A stretch of DNA of 64,000 nt from an uncultured Eubacteriales bacterium (GCA_900546485.1 URDK01000004.1:4958-68957), one strand, 5' to 3'. Shown: positions 23,403 to 33,704, numbered from the stretch's first letter. Numbers and translations are program-made. The notes: generated by a model from the sequence alone, not told the origin.

Positions 23403-24593
23403 ATGAAAGAGCTTTCAAAACTTGCAAAAAATGTGAACCCTTCGACGACACTGGCCATTGATGCCATGGCAAAGCAGATGCGCGCCGATGGCCTCGACGT
23501 TATCGGCTTCGGCGCCGGCGAGCCGGATTTTGAAACTCCGGTCAATATCCAGGACGTGGGCGTAGATGCGATAAGAAAGGGCAAAACCAAATACACCCCC
23601 GCCGCCGGCATCGTGGAGCTGCGCAAGGCTGCCGCCGCACGTCTCAAGGCGGATTGCGGGCTTGACTATGACTACACTCAGATAGTTGTGGCCAGTGGAG
23701 CCAAACACAACGTTTACATCGCCCTCGCCGTGCTGATAAATCCCGGGGACGAGGTCATTGTTCCCGCTCCGTACTGGGTCAGCTACTGTGAGATGATCTC
23801 CATGCTGGGCGGCACCCCGGTTCCCGTGCTCGCGGAGGAGAGCCAGCACTTTAAGATCACCCCGGCCCAGCTCGAGGCCGCCATTACAGACAAGACCAAG
23901 GCCATCATGCTCAACAACCCCTCCAACCCGACCGGCATGTTCTACACCAGGCCTGAGCTTGAGGCGCTGGCTGAGGTCTGCGTGAAACACGATCTCTACA
24001 TCATAGCTGATGAGATATACTACAAGCTCCTCTACGATGGACTGGAGTTTACCAGCATTGCCTCACTCAGCGATGAGGTCAAGGAGCACACCATACTCAT
24101 AAACGGCGTGTCCAAGTCCTACGCCATGACCGGCTGGAGAATAGGCTACGCCGCGGCGAACAAGGAGCTCGCCAAGGTCATGTCCAACTACCTGAGCCAC
24201 TCCACCGGCGCCCCCTCCACCATCAGCCAGTGGGCAGCGGTCGAAGCGCTGAGCGGCCCGCAGGACACCATTGAGGACATGCGCAAGGTGTTTGAGGAGC
24301 GCCGCAACTACCTGGTCTCGCGGCTCAACAGCATACCCGGCGTGAGCTGCATCACGCCCAACGGCGCGTTCTACGTCATGATGAACATAGAGAAGCTCAT
24401 TGGCCGAACCCTTGGCGGCAAGCTCATCGAAAACGACGATGACTTTGGCGTGGCCTTCCTCGAAAAGGGCCTTGTCGCCGTCGTGCCCTGCTCCGGCTTC
24501 GGCATAAAGAATTTCGTCCGTTGGACCTATGCCACTTCGATGGAGAATATCAAAGAGGGTCTCGACAGACTGGAAAAGTTCCTGGCCGAGTAG
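23403..24593 (+). CDS. Aspartate aminotransferase-like class I aminotransferase
   Basis: A 396-residue PLP enzyme, normal length for AspB-type aminotransferases. GAGEPDFETP is at residues 38-47, the aromatic stacking region near 125, NNPSNPTGMFY near 173 and the PLP lysine in NGVSKSYAMTGWRIGYA near 237. The C-terminal Arg for substrate carboxylate is in NFVRWTYATS. It interconverts aspartate and oxaloacetate with 2-oxoglutarate/glutamate; other amino-acid specificity cannot be excluded. The start at 23403 gives the family N terminus. A longer frame from 23337 would start upstream of its own promoter -10. Divergent from vanR. Confidence 0.9.
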   Translation: MKELSKLAKNVNPSTTLAIDAMAKQMRADGLDVIGFGAGEPDFETPVNIQDVGVDAIRKGKTKYTPAAGIVELRKAAAARLKADCGLDYDYTQIVVASGAKHNVYIALAVLINPGDEVIVPAPYWVSYCEMISMLGGTPVPVLAEESQHFKITPAQLEAAITDKTKAIMLNNPSNPTGMFYTRPELEALAEVCVKHDLYIIADEIYYKLLYDGLEFTSIASLSDEVKEHTILINGVSKSYAMTGWRIGYAAANKELAKVMSNYLSHSTGAPSTISQWAAVEALSGPQDTIEDMRKVFEERRNYLVSRLNSIPGVSCITPNGAFYVMMNIEKLIGRTLGGKLIENDDDFGVAFLEKGLVAVVPCSGFGIKNFVRWTYATSMENIKEGLDRLEKFLAE

Positions 24594-24640
24594 TTAAAAG
24601 AGCCCGTCCCGCATAGAGTTTGAGGGAGGGGTGATGAGCA

Positions 24641-25372
24641 ATGGCGATTTCTATAAGGCTGAAGGACGTGCTTCCGCTGCTTCTGGCTCTGGTGTTGGTG
24701 GTGCTCTGCTTTGCACTGCCGCCCATCTACGCCGATGAGACGGAGCCGGTCACGGCTGAAGCGGAGACGACCCGTGTACTGATAATCGACGCAGGCCACG
24801 GCGGGGAGGACGGCGGAGCGACAACGGCCGAGGGCGTGCCGGAGAGCGGCATAAACCTTGCCATTGCGCAAAAGCTGGAGGCCCTCGCCGGCCTCTGCGG
24901 CGTTGAGAGCGTGATGACGCGGGAAAGCCAGGAGATCGACTATCCCGACAGCGCCTCCACGACCGCCCAGCGCAAGCAATCCGATCAGAAGGCGCGCATT
25001 GAGCTCATCAATTCTCAAAGCGACGCGGTGCTCATAAGCATTCACCAGAATTTCTTCCCGAATGCCAAACCATCCGGCTGTCAGGTGCTTTACGGCAAGC
25101 CGGACGGCAGCCGGGAGCTGGGCGAACTGACACACAGAAACCTCACAGAGGCGCTGTGCCCCACGAGCCGCCGCGTTGCCGCGCCGATTTCGGAGGACAT
25201 ATACCTCATGCGCTCGGCCAAGTGTACGTCCATACTCGTCGAGTGCGGCTTTCTCTCCAACCCGAGCGAAGCGGCACTGCTGCAAACCGAGAGCTATCAG
25301 CTGAAAATATCGGCCCTGCTTATGGCGTCCTATCTGCAATATGAGGCGGGGTCAGACGGAATGGTGTTATGA
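24641..25372 (+). CDS. N-acetylmuramoyl-L-alanine amidase, CwlD-like
   Basis: A 243-residue Amidase_3 protein. An N-terminal hydrophobic segment (residues 10-30) ending in ADE is a signal peptide or anchor. The zinc-binding motifs are LIIDAGHGGEDGGA near 47 (His), Glu in GVPESGINLA near 68, and SIHQNFF near 132 (His), with the catalytic Glu in ILVECGFLSNPSEAALL near 204. Size and motif layout match CwlD, which together with PdaA makes muramic-lactam in spore cortex. Its stop overlaps radA by 4 bp (ATGA), so the two are coupled. CwlD assignment, rather than another amidase, is likely but not certain. Confidence 0.85.
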   Translation: MAISIRLKDVLPLLLALVLVVLCFALPPIYADETEPVTAEAETTRVLIIDAGHGGEDGGATTAEGVPESGINLAIAQKLEALAGLCGVESVMTRESQEIDYPDSASTTAQRKQSDQKARIELINSQSDAVLISIHQNFFPNAKPSGCQVLYGKPDGSRELGELTHRNLTEALCPTSRRVAAPISEDIYLMRSAKCTSILVECGFLSNPSEAALLQTESYQLKISALLMASYLQYEAGSDGMVL

Positions 25373-26730
25373 AACAAAAGACAGTATTCTACTGCACAGA
25401 GTGCGGCAATGAGACGGCAAAGTGGTCGGGTCAGTGCCCCGCCTGCGGAGCCTGGAACACGCTGACCGAGGCACCGGTGCAGACCAAGTCCGGCAAGGCC
25501 GCCTCAGCGGCCTCGAGGCACAGCAGCGGCAAGCCCAAGCTGCTCTCGGAGCTGGATACGCAGGAGGAGATAAGGTTCACCACCGGTGTCGGCGAGCTGG
25601 ACCGCGTGCTCGGCGGCGGAGCCGTCCGCGGCTCCGTTGTGCTTGTAGGCGGCGCGCCGGGCGTCGGTAAGTCCACGCTGCTCTTGCAGCTATGCGGCCT
25701 CATTGGAAAGAGCGAGCGCGTGCTCTATGTCACAGGCGAGGAGAGCCGCCGCCAGCTCAAGATGCGTGCCCAGCGCCTCGGCGTCTCGGAGGGCGAGATC
25801 TACGTCCTCGCAGAGACGCAGCTCGCGGAGATAGAGTCCCAGATTGAGGACTTACAGCCCACCGTGGTCATCGTGGACTCCATTCAGACCATGTTTGACA
25901 CCGAGATTGCCGCCGCGCCCGGCAGCATCAGCCAGGTGCGCGAGTGCACGATGTCCATCATGCGCCTCGCCAAGGCCGACGGCTTCACGGCGTTTGTCGT
26001 CGGCCACATCAATAAGGAGGGCAACATCGCGGGACCCAAGGTGCTCGAGCACATGGTCGACTGCGTCCTCTACTTCGAGGGCGAGCAGAGTCTGAGCTAT
26101 CGCATCCTCCGCGCGGCGAAGAACCGCTTCGGCTCTACTAACGAGATAGGCGTCTTTGAGATGGCCGATACCGGGCTTCGCGAGGTACCAAACCCCTCGG
26201 AGACTATGCTTTCCGGCCGTCCGCTGGACACGCCGGGCACCTGCGTGACCTGCGTGATGGAGGGCACGCGCCCCATACTGGCCGAGATACAGGCCCTCGT
26301 GGCCCAGTCCGGCTACGGCAATCCCCGCCGCAACTCAAACGGCATCGACTATAATCGCGCGATGCTGCTGCTGGCCGTGCTGGAAAAGCGCGGCGGAATG
26401 AGTGTTGCGGGTTGTGACGCGTATATAAACGTCGTCGGCGGCCTGCAATTGGACGAGACCGCTGCGGACCTTGCCACGCTGTTGGCTGTGGCATCAAGTT
26501 GGAAGGACGTGGCCATAGGCTCCGACCTTGCCGCTGTGGGCGAAGTTGGACTTTCAGGCGAGGTTCGTTCTGTGACCCAGCTGGGCCACCGTCTCTCCGA
26601 GATCGCCCGCCTCGGCTTCAAGCGCTGCATTATCCCCGCCCACGTCAAGGGCGAGTTGCCGAAGCCGAAGGGGCTCGAGCTTATAAGCGTCAAAAACGTC
26701 CGCGAGGCCATCCGGGAGGCGCTCGGATGA
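25369..26730 (+). CDS. radA: DNA repair protein RadA/Sms
   Basis: A 453-residue protein with the three RadA domains. A C4 zinc finger (CTECGNETAKWSGQCPAC, residues 9-26) leads. A RecA-like core has Walker A GGAPGVGKSTLLLQ near 92 and the RadA motif KNRFGSTNEIGVFEM near 250. A Lon-like domain follows (ASSWKDVAIGSDLAAVGEVG split around 375). It drives branch migration of recombination intermediates. It is flanked by ATGA overlaps on both sides, forming a cwlD-like, radA, DUF6873 operon. Confidence 0.97.
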   Translation: MKQKTVFYCTECGNETAKWSGQCPACGAWNTLTEAPVQTKSGKAASAASRHSSGKPKLLSELDTQEEIRFTTGVGELDRVLGGGAVRGSVVLVGGAPGVGKSTLLLQLCGLIGKSERVLYVTGEESRRQLKMRAQRLGVSEGEIYVLAETQLAEIESQIEDLQPTVVIVDSIQTMFDTEIAAAPGSISQVRECTMSIMRLAKADGFTAFVVGHINKEGNIAGPKVLEHMVDCVLYFEGEQSLSYRILRAAKNRFGSTNEIGVFEMADTGLREVPNPSETMLSGRPLDTPGTCVTCVMEGTRPILAEIQALVAQSGYGNPRRNSNGIDYNRAMLLLAVLEKRGGMSVAGCDAYINVVGGLQLDETAADLATLLAVASSWKDVAIGSDLAAVGEVGLSGEVRSVTQLGHRLSEIARLGFKRCIIPAHVKGELPKPKGLELISVKNVREAIREALG

Positions 26731-27476
26731 GCGCACGGCTGATAAAAACGCCCCACCTGCCGCAAGGCAAGGTGGGGCTGGCCGCGTTCGGGGCAAAGTA
26801 CCGCGAAAGCCTCGAAGAGCCGCTGCAAAACCTTGGCATAACCCCGCTCTGGCTGCCGGATAACGAGGCCGTCGACCCGCGCCTTTCAGGCCATGCTGAT
26901 TTGATGCTGCTGCACCTAGGCGGCAACCGCGTCGTGACAAGCTGCGGCGGCGAGATACCGCAGGTGCTTAGCGCCCTCGGCTTTGAGGTCATCCGCGCGG
27001 CGGAGCAGGGGAGGGAATACCCAGCCGATGCCCGGCTCTGCGCCTGCGTGGTCGGTGTGCGCTGCATCCACAACTTCAAAATCAGCGACCCTGCCATCTC
27101 AGGTTTCGAGCGAGTGGACGTACGCCAGGGTTACGCCAAATGCTGTACCTGCGTCGTGGATGAGGGCTCGATCATCACATCCGACGCCGGAATAGCAAAG
27201 GCCGCAGCCCGGCACGGTATGGACGTGCTCGGGATACGGCCCGGATTTATTGAGCTCGAGGGCTTTGACACCGGATTCATAGGCGGAGCGGCGTTCAGGA
27301 TATCGGAGCGCGCTCTCGCCTTCACCGGACAGCTGGACAACCACCCCGACAAAGCGAAAATTGAGGCTTACCTCCGCTCACGCGGCATAGAACCCGTATA
27401 TCTGACGGAGCGACCGGCTTTTGATATTGGCTCGGCCGTGCTGCTCACCGAGGCGGAAGCGATATCTTCCCCATGA
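26727..27476 (+). CDS. DUF6873 family GME-fold protein
   Basis: A 249-residue protein related to the guanidine-group-modifying-enzyme (GME) fold. It contains LGGNRVVTSCGGEIPQVL near 68, a VRCIHNFKISDPAISGFERVDV stretch split around 110, and KCCTCVVDEGSIITSDAGIAKAA near 137. No catalytic assignment is possible from sequence alone. The ATG overlaps the radA stop (ATGA). The C-terminal codons overlap the end of convergent anmK by 32 bp. Function unknown. Confidence 0.75.
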   Translation: MSARLIKTPHLPQGKVGLAAFGAKYRESLEEPLQNLGITPLWLPDNEAVDPRLSGHADLMLLHLGGNRVVTSCGGEIPQVLSALGFEVIRAAEQGREYPADARLCACVVGVRCIHNFKISDPAISGFERVDVRQGYAKCCTCVVDEGSIITSDAGIAKAAARHGMDVLGIRPGFIELEGFDTGFIGGAAFRISERALAFTGQLDNHPDKAKIEAYLRSRGIEPVYLTERPAFDIGSAVLLTEAEAISSP

Positions 27477-28644
27477 CCGAAGCGTTTGTCGCCCCTGTGA
27501 CACCCGGCAGGCTGTTCGGAAGCCCCGCAAGGCAGCGGTCTCCTAGTATGGCAAAGGCCACGGCCTCTTTTGCGTCGCTGCTGAATCCCAGATCCTCCTG
27601 AGTTTTGACCTCAACACCGAAGCGCTCAAAGCGCGCGGCGAGGCGGCCCAGGAGGGTTTTGTTATAACTGCCACCGCCGCCGACAAGCAGCTCGGAGGCT
27701 TTGTATTTCGGCAGTACATAGCGCTCGTAAGCGTCGGCTATCGACCAGGCCGTCAGCTCCGTGGCAGTAGCGGCGAGGTCCTCCCAGCTGAGTCCGTGCT
27801 CACGCCCCCAGGAGAAGATGCGCTCTGCGTACTGTGTCCCAAAAAGCTCGCGGCCCGTAGACTTGGGCAGGGGGAGAGTGTAATAGGACTCCGCGCGGAG
27901 CTGAGCCAGCAGCCGCTCGTCAACGTGGCCGCGCGCGGCCATGGCCCCGCCCCTGTCATAGCGCTCGCGTCCCTCGGTGGCTGCGGAGACAACGGCGTCA
28001 ATGAGCATATTTCCCGGCCCGGTGTCGAAGGCGTAAACATCCTCCGGCGCACAGCCGGCGGGCAGGACGGTCATGTTGCCGATGCCGCCTATATTCTGCA
28101 AAAGCCGCGTGCGCTCTGTGCTTCTATATAACAGATACTCCGTAAACGGCACCAACGGCGCGCCCTGACCACCTGCCGCGAGGTCAGCGACACGGAAATC
28201 CGAGACCGTCACCAGCCCGGTCCGCTGTGCTATGACTGCGCCCTCACCGATCTGTACCGTGCAGCGGGCGCTCTGGCCGCAGAACTGAACCTCATCAGGA
28301 GAATGCCAGATCGTCTGGCCGTGTGAGGCCACAGCGTCAACCTCGGACGGGCTGAGCCCAGCTGCTCTGATGACAGAGAGCGCCGCTTCGGCATACAGTT
28401 CGCCAAGAACATAAGACATCCGTCCAAGTTTGTCGACCGTTGCTTTTACCGGGTCAAAGAGCTCAAAGATACCGGAACGCACGGCATCCGGGAAAGGGCG
28501 GTCCTCAAAGGCCAGCAGCCGCACCGAAGGAGCATCCTGCTCGCCGGAGAGCTCCACAAGAGCTGCGTCAATACCATCCACCGAGGTGCCGGACATCAAA
28601 CCAACGATGCGGCGCACCGGTTTTTCTGCAATATCTCTCAGCAT
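27445..28644 (-). CDS. anmK: Anhydro-N-acetylmuramic acid kinase
   Basis: A 399-residue AnmK. It cleaves the 1,6-anhydro bond of anhydroMurNAc and phosphorylates it to MurNAc-6-phosphate. The phosphate-binding loop GLMSGTSVDGIDAALVEL is near residues 15-32, the DFRVADLAAGGQGAPLVP segment near 150, FDTGPGNMLIDAVV near 215 and a third motif LLVGGGGSYNKTLL near 322. The start is the ATG at 28644 with AAGAGGTG upstream; an in-frame GTG lies 9 bp earlier. It is divergent from the serine hydrolase-murQ-nagZ operon, whose product MurQ consumes MurNAc-6P. Confidence 0.95.
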   Translation of the reverse strand: MLRDIAEKPVRRIVGLMSGTSVDGIDAALVELSGEQDAPSVRLLAFEDRPFPDAVRSGIFELFDPVKATVDKLGRMSYVLGELYAEAALSVIRAAGLSPSEVDAVASHGQTIWHSPDEVQFCGQSARCTVQIGEGAVIAQRTGLVTVSDFRVADLAAGGQGAPLVPFTEYLLYRSTERTRLLQNIGGIGNMTVLPAGCAPEDVYAFDTGPGNMLIDAVVSAATEGRERYDRGGAMAARGHVDERLLAQLRAESYYTLPLPKSTGRELFGTQYAERIFSWGREHGLSWEDLAATATELTAWSIADAYERYVLPKYKASELLVGGGGSYNKTLLGRLAARFERFGVEVKTQEDLGFSSDAKEAVAFAILGDRCLAGLPNSLPGVTGATNASVMGKISLPPR

Positions 28645-28705
28645 TTTTCTCACCTCTTGCCGTAGTGTCCAAAAAACATGCCCAATTAATTACACTTATG
28701 CACAG

Positions 28706-28734
28706 TTGCGCGGAAAAACAAGGCGTGATATAAT
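28706..28734 (+). promoter_or_regulatory. Promoter of the muropeptide-recycling operon
   Basis: TTGCGC (28706-28711), 17 bp, perfect TATAAT (28729-28734) with an extended -10 TGA before it. The leader to the ATG at 28795 is about 54 nt. Confidence 0.7.
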
Positions 28735-28794
28735 GTTACCAAATCAGCCGAAACAATGATACAATATTTCTTACCAAAAGAAAAGGGGTATTTT

Positions 28795-29790
28795 ATGCTT
28801 GCCGCAGAAAAGCTGCTGCTGCGCGGTGTGGAGGACGGGGTGTTCCCATATGCGGAGTGGGCAGTCTTTGGACCGGACGGTATTGTGCGTACGGGCGCCA
28901 CGGAGGGCGGGGGAGGACGCTGGTTTGACCTCGCGTCTCTGACCAAGACTTTCACTGCAACCGCGCTGCTCGGCATGGTGAAGGCTGGAAAGCTGTATCT
29001 TGCACAGAGCGTTGGCGAGCTGCTTGAACCTGAATCTGCAAAACTGCGGCAATATCTCGATGGAATCAGCCTGTTTTCGCTCATGACACACACCTCCGGG
29101 CTTCCTGCCTGGTATCCGTTCTATGCGGACGGACGGCCGTTTTTCGAGGCACTGGAGGAATTCCTGGACTGTCGTGGGCTCGGAAGCGGGATGGTCTATA
29201 GTGACCTTGGCTATATGCTGCTGGGTTTGGTGCTGAGCAGCAAGGCCGGGGCACTGCTTGAGGAAGTAATTGACCCCATGGGCTTTGGTGTCCGGTACAG
29301 GCCGCCCCGCGACCTTGACTTTGCCCCGTCCTGCCGCGACAACGCAGTGGAGGAGGGGATGTGCGCAGAACTCGGTATGTGCTTTAGCGGCTTCAGGCTG
29401 CATCGTACGGACGTGGTCGGCGAGCCGAACGACGGCAACGCGCACTATTTCTGGAACGATGTCAGCGGCCATGCTGGACTTTTCGGCACCGTTCAGGCCC
29501 TTGCAGGACTCGGCAGGTTTTACCTCACGACAAACGACCCCGTGTACCTTGGCGGCGTGACCCCGCAGCCGGGCTGCGAGGGGCGCTGCCTCGTGTTCCA
29601 CACAGGCGGGGCCTTCCCCACGGGCTGCGGACACACCGGCTTTACCGGAACCAGCCTTTGGGTGGACCGCGAACACGGACTAGGCCTTGTGCTGCTGACA
29701 AATCGACTTTGCTATGACCATCTGCCGCAGGCAGATATGAACGCCTTCCGGCGCTCCGTGCACACGGCGCTGCTGGAGGAGCTTACTTGA
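28795..29790 (+). CDS. Beta-lactamase-fold serine hydrolase (AmiE/YbbE-like)
   Basis: A 331-residue class C beta-lactamase-related protein. SLTKT near residue 45 is the SxxK nucleophile motif, YSDLGY near 126 replaces the usual YxN (Asp instead of Asn), and HTGFTGTSLW near 280 is the third motif. No signal peptide is visible, so it is probably cytoplasmic. In Bacillus a related protein, AmiE, is an N-acetylmuramoyl-L-alanine amidase encoded with nagZ and murQ, and the same grouping here suggests peptide removal from MurNAc. The start at 28795 has AAAAGGGG upstream; a longer frame to 28756 lacks one. Confidence 0.82.
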   Translation: MLAAEKLLLRGVEDGVFPYAEWAVFGPDGIVRTGATEGGGGRWFDLASLTKTFTATALLGMVKAGKLYLAQSVGELLEPESAKLRQYLDGISLFSLMTHTSGLPAWYPFYADGRPFFEALEEFLDCRGLGSGMVYSDLGYMLLGLVLSSKAGALLEEVIDPMGFGVRYRPPRDLDFAPSCRDNAVEEGMCAELGMCFSGFRLHRTDVVGEPNDGNAHYFWNDVSGHAGLFGTVQALAGLGRFYLTTNDPVYLGGVTPQPGCEGRCLVFHTGGAFPTGCGHTGFTGTSLWVDREHGLGLVLLTNRLCYDHLPQADMNAFRRSVHTALLEELT

Positions 29791-29810
29791 GAGAAAGCGA
29801 GTAGAATCTG

Positions 29811-30713
29811 ATGATACAGCTCGACCAGCTCCCAACTGAACAGAGGAACCCCAACACTTCCCAAATAGACCGGCTTTCAACGCTGGAGATGGTACGCAGG
29901 ATAAATGACGAGGACAAAAAAGTCGCCTTTGCAGTGGAAAAGGAGCTAGACAGCATTGCAGCGGCCGTGGACGCGATTTACGAGGCACTCAAGAGCGGCG
30001 GCAGGCTCATTTACTGCGGCTGCGGCACCTCAGGCAGACTTGGTATACTCGACGCTGTAGAGTGCCCGCCGACCTTCTCCACGGACCCTGAGATGGTACA
30101 GGGCGTGATAGCTGGAGGCGAGCCGGCCCTGTTCCGAGCCGTTGAGGGCGCTGAGGACAACGCGGACGGCGGCCGTGAGGACATGGTGAAGCTGAACCTG
30201 GAAAGCCGCGATATTCTCGTCGGCATAGCCGCCAGCGGAAGGACGCCCTATGTGCTGGGCGCCATGGCCTATGCCAAGGAGATAGGAGCCGTGACCGTAG
30301 CTGTGACCTGCAACAAACACTCACAGATGAACGCACTGGCTGACATTTCCATAGGGGTGGAACCCGGTCCGGAGGTCATTACCGGCTCTACGCGGCTCAA
30401 ATCCGGAACAGCGCAGAAAATGGTGCTGAACATGCTTTCCACCGGCGCAATGATACGCCTGGGTAAAGTATACGGCAACCTGATGGTGGATGTAAAGCCG
30501 ACGAACGAGAAGCTCGTACGTCGAGCGATAAGCATAGTCGCAACGGCGGCAAAGGTAGACGAGGACGAGGCTCGCGAGGCCCTGGAGCAGTGCGGATATT
30601 CGGCTAAGACGGCCATCGTCATGCTGGTTAAGCGCCTACCGGCGGCGGAGGCCGAGCGCAGGTTGGCCGAGACGGGCGGGGTCGTCGCCCGCGCCCTTGA
30701 CGAGGAGGAATGA
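29811..30713 (+). CDS. murQ: N-acetylmuramic acid 6-phosphate etherase
   Basis: A 300-residue SIS-domain lyase, the same size as E. coli MurQ. It removes lactate from MurNAc-6P, giving GlcNAc-6P. Signature segments are [19 protein letters not shown] near residue 8, [20 protein letters not shown] near 74, [15 protein letters not shown] near 143, and [19 protein letters not shown] near 197. It overlaps nagZ by 4 bp (ATGA). This is the defining enzyme of MurNAc recycling. Confidence 0.97.
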   Translation: MIQLDQLPTEQRNPNTSQIDRLSTLEMVRRINDEDKKVAFAVEKELDSIAAAVDAIYEALKSGGRLIYCGCGTSGRLGILDAVECPPTFSTDPEMVQGVIAGGEPALFRAVEGAEDNADGGREDMVKLNLESRDILVGIAASGRTPYVLGAMAYAKEIGAVTVAVTCNKHSQMNALADISIGVEPGPEVITGSTRLKSGTAQKMVLNMLSTGAMIRLGKVYGNLMVDVKPTNEKLVRRAISIVATAAKVDEDEAREALEQCGYSAKTAIVMLVKRLPAAEAERRLAETGGVVARALDEEE

Positions 30714-32266
30714 CCGTGGACATCAAAATCGCCGCCGGCCAGCGCCTCATGGCAGGACTGCCCGGCACCGAACTTGACCCCGGATTCATCGCGCTCGTAC
30801 GCGAGTGCAAGGTAGGCAACGTCATACTTTTTCGCCGCAACGTAAAGAGTGCAGCCCAGCTCGAGAGGCTGTGCACCTCGCTCCGCCGGCTCATTGTATC
30901 CGAGACCGGCATCGAGCCCTTTACAGCCATCGACCAGGAAGGCGGCGTTGTATCACGCTTTTCGCCCGACATGGCGATAACTCCCGGGGCTATGGCCCTT
31001 GCGGCAGTCGGAGGAGACGCTCCGTATAAGGCGGCCAAGATTACGGCCGAGCAGCTTCGAGCCGCGGGCGTAAACTTCGACCTTGCCCCTGTGCTGGACG
31101 TAAACTCTAACCCGCTCAACCCGGTCATTGGTGTTCGCAGCTTCGGCGACGTGCCCGAGAGGGCCGCTGAACGTGCGCTGGGCTTCATGCGGGGACTGCT
31201 TGATGGAGGAATAATGGCTTGCGGCAAGCATTTCCCCGGACATGGCGACACCGATACCGATTCGCACATAGGTCTGCCAAAGGTCGAAAAGAGCCGCGAG
31301 GAACTGGAAAAGTGCGAACTTCTGCCGTTTCGTCGCGCAATCGAAGCGGGTATTCCCGCCATAATGACAAGTCACGTGCTTTTCCCGGCGATAGAGCCTG
31401 AAAAGCTGCCCGCTACTATGTCACGGCGCATACTGACAGGTCTGCTCAGACAGGAGCTGGGATTCGACGGAGTTATAATAAGCGACTGCATGGAGATGGA
31501 TGCCGTGGCAAAGTATTACGGCACCGTGCACGCTGCTACAACGGCCCTCGACGCAGGTGCCGACATAGTCTGTATTTCTCACACCGCGGCACTGGCGCGT
31601 GAGACAGCTGAAAAGCTCTGGCAGAGCTATGCCGCCGCCGAAGGAGAATATGCAGCCGAACTAGAGAGGGCAGGGGAGAGAATAGCTGCCGCAAAACAGC
31701 GTTTTACCGGCCTGCCCCAGACCGAGACGCGGATATTCAAGCTGCGCGAAGCAGCCAGAGAGCTGCTTGAGGAGAGCTTTGTGCTTCTCAACGGTCCACT
31801 GCCCGAGCTGGGCGAGCGCCCGTTCTTTACGGGATGCGCGGGAATACGGGCGAATCTTGCTTCCAGTGCAATGACAGGAACACCCTCTTTTCCCATGGTC
31901 ATGGCCAGACGCTTCGGCGGCAGCTTTGCAATCTGCTCTGATGACCCGGACTCTGAGGAGATAGCTGCTATCGTCAGAAAGGCGCGAGACGCCAGCTGCA
32001 TAGTGCTCAACACCAGCAGTGCTCTGAGGAACAGCGGACAGCTCATCTTGATGCTCGCCCTCGGAAAGCTAAAAAAGCCTATGCTGGTGGTGGCAATGCG
32101 CGAGCCATATGAGCTGCGCTATCTGCCAAAGCACGCGGCAGGCATTGCCGCCTGGGAATACAGCACCCGTTCCACCTCGGCGCTTGCGCACTGTCTGACC
32201 GGGCAGCTCCACTGCACTGGGAAGATGCCGCTTGAGTATTTCCCACTAGAAAGAATTAATCCATAA
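30710..32266 (+). CDS. nagZ: Cytoplasmic beta-N-acetylglucosaminidase NagZ (GH3)
   Basis: A 518-residue GH3 enzyme with a TIM-barrel domain (1-330) and a smaller C-terminal domain, and no signal peptide. The NagZ motif [18 protein letters not shown] is near residues 173-190, including the catalytic Asp-His dyad region, and the nucleophile Asp lies in [13 protein letters not shown] near 258. It releases GlcNAc from GlcNAc-(anhydro)MurNAc, so the disaccharide must be imported, presumably by the ABC system encoded next. ATG overlaps the murQ stop; a GTG 6 bp later is an alternative. Confidence 0.93.
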   Translation: MTVDIKIAAGQRLMAGLPGTELDPGFIALVRECKVGNVILFRRNVKSAAQLERLCTSLRRLIVSETGIEPFTAIDQEGGVVSRFSPDMAITPGAMALAAVGGDAPYKAAKITAEQLRAAGVNFDLAPVLDVNSNPLNPVIGVRSFGDVPERAAERALGFMRGLLDGGIMACGKHFPGHGDTDTDSHIGLPKVEKSREELEKCELLPFRRAIEAGIPAIMTSHVLFPAIEPEKLPATMSRRILTGLLRQELGFDGVIISDCMEMDAVAKYYGTVHAATTALDAGADIVCISHTAALARETAEKLWQSYAAAEGEYAAELERAGERIAAAKQRFTGLPQTETRIFKLREAARELLEESFVLLNGPLPELGERPFFTGCAGIRANLASSAMTGTPSFPMVMARRFGGSFAICSDDPDSEEIAAIVRKARDASCIVLNTSSALRNSGQLILMLALGKLKKPMLVVAMREPYELRYLPKHAAGIAAWEYSTRSTSALAHCLTGQLHCTGKMPLEYFPLERINP

Positions 32267-32292
32267 TTTTTGTTAAAAAGAACTTTTATTTC

Positions 32293-32321
32293 TTTACATA
32301 AGAGAAAGCCCATGGTATAAT
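32293..32321 (+). promoter_or_regulatory. Extended -10 promoter of the ABC importer genes
   Basis: TTTACA (32293-32298), 17 bp, perfect TATAAT (32316-32321) preceded by TGG. The leader contains an 8-bp stem (32335-32342 with 32352-32359, one GU pair) whose loop contains GGAGGAAG. Confidence 0.75.
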
Positions 32322-32389
32322 GTGCCCAATAGGGCAGTTCGGGAGGAAGAACCGGACTGTGAGTGATAAATAAATTTAAGGAGGACGAC

Positions 32390-33688
32390 ATGAAGAAACT
32401 ACTTGCGCTTATCCTTGTCGCTGCGCTCTGCGTGGCCCTGCTTGCCGGCTGCGGCACGACTGAGACCACCACCAGCGAGCCCCCCGCGGACGACGCGGCT
32501 GAGAGCCCGGCCGGCGGCGATACCGCTGCAACTGAGCTGAAGCTCTGGCTGCCCGTCTATCAGTTTGGCGACGGCATCTCCGACGAGGAGTTCTGGAACG
32601 AAAAGCTCGATGCGTTCGAGGCCGAGAACAACTGCACCGTCACCGTTGAGATCCAGGGCTGGACCGACTATGCTACCAACATCTACACCGGTCTGCTCTC
32701 CAACGAGGGTCCGGATGTTGTCTACGTCACCGAGACCTATGACATCATCAGCTCCGACCTCATTATCCCCCTCGACCCCTACCTGACTCAGGAGGACTAT
32801 GACCTCTATATGTATCTCGAGCAGGGTGCCTACAACTCTAACGGCGAGCTGTGCACCTTCCCGATGATGCCGGGCAACCCCTGCGTCATGTACTTCAACA
32901 TGGATATGCTTGAGGCTGCCGGCATAACCGAGCTCCCCACGACCTGGGATGAGTTCTACGATGTCTGCGTTGCCCTCAAGGAGGCCAATCCCGACGTAAT
33001 GCCCTTCACCTCCTCCTGGGGTGCCTCCAACGGCGTTTCCGCGCTTCTGACCAGCTTCTGGCCCTTCTTCTTCCAGGCCGGCGGCACTGTCCTGACCGAG
33101 ACCGGCGAGCTGAACATGGACAGCGAGGCCACCCTCGAGGCCCTGAACTTCATCAAGAAGCTCCGTGACGCTGATATACTCGATGAGAGCGCCGTCTCCA
33201 TGGATGATCCCGGCGGAAAGTTTGCCAACGGTGAGGCCGCTATAGTCATCGTCGGCACCGGCACCAGCGGCAGCTTCACCGAGGCCGGCATCAACTGGGA
33301 GTGCATCTTCGCTCTCGAGGGCCCCGGCGGCACCGCCACCAACTTCTCCGTTGACTCCCTTGCCATCAGCAAGTACTGCGAGAACCCCGAGCTCGCTGCC
33401 AAGCTCATCAAGTACATAACCAGCGCCGAGTGCATGGATGACTTCCACACCCAGATCTACGGCATGCCTTCCATCACCACTGACGCCACCTACACTGAGC
33501 CCGAACCGTTCCAGAGCATGTACACTGACTACGCTGACGCCATGTACGCCGTTCCCTCCTTCGAGGGCAGCGCCTCCTTCATGGACACCTTCCAGCAGAA
33601 CGTCCAGGGCATGCTCATGGGCCAGCTCACTCCTGAGCAGGTCATCAGCGAGACCATGACTTACTACAACGAGCAGATAAAGCAGTAA
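32390..33688 (+). CDS. Sugar ABC transporter substrate-binding lipoprotein
   Basis: A 432-residue family-1 solute-binding protein. A lipoprotein signal (KKLLALILVAALCVALLAG then Cys near residue 22) is followed by a Thr/Ser/Pro/Ala-rich linker and the binding domain (LWLPVYQFGDGISDEEFW onward). The start at 32390 has GGAGGACGAC upstream. It has its own strong promoter and is followed by a hairpin that should favour excess binding protein over permeases. In this island it probably captures a wall-derived amino sugar such as GlcNAc-MurNAc, but the ligand is inferred from context only. Confidence 0.9.
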   Translation: MKKLLALILVAALCVALLAGCGTTETTTSEPPADDAAESPAGGDTAATELKLWLPVYQFGDGISDEEFWNEKLDAFEAENNCTVTVEIQGWTDYATNIYTGLLSNEGPDVVYVTETYDIISSDLIIPLDPYLTQEDYDLYMYLEQGAYNSNGELCTFPMMPGNPCVMYFNMDMLEAAGITELPTTWDEFYDVCVALKEANPDVMPFTSSWGASNGVSALLTSFWPFFFQAGGTVLTETGELNMDSEATLEALNFIKKLRDADILDESAVSMDDPGGKFANGEAAIVIVGTGTSGSFTEAGINWECIFALEGPGGTATNFSVDSLAISKYCENPELAAKLIKYITSAECMDDFHTQIYGMPSITTDATYTEPEPFQSMYTDYADAMYAVPSFEGSASFMDTFQQNVQGMLMGQLTPEQVISETMTYYNEQIKQ

Positions 33689-33704
33689 CCCAGTAACCTC
33701 TTGG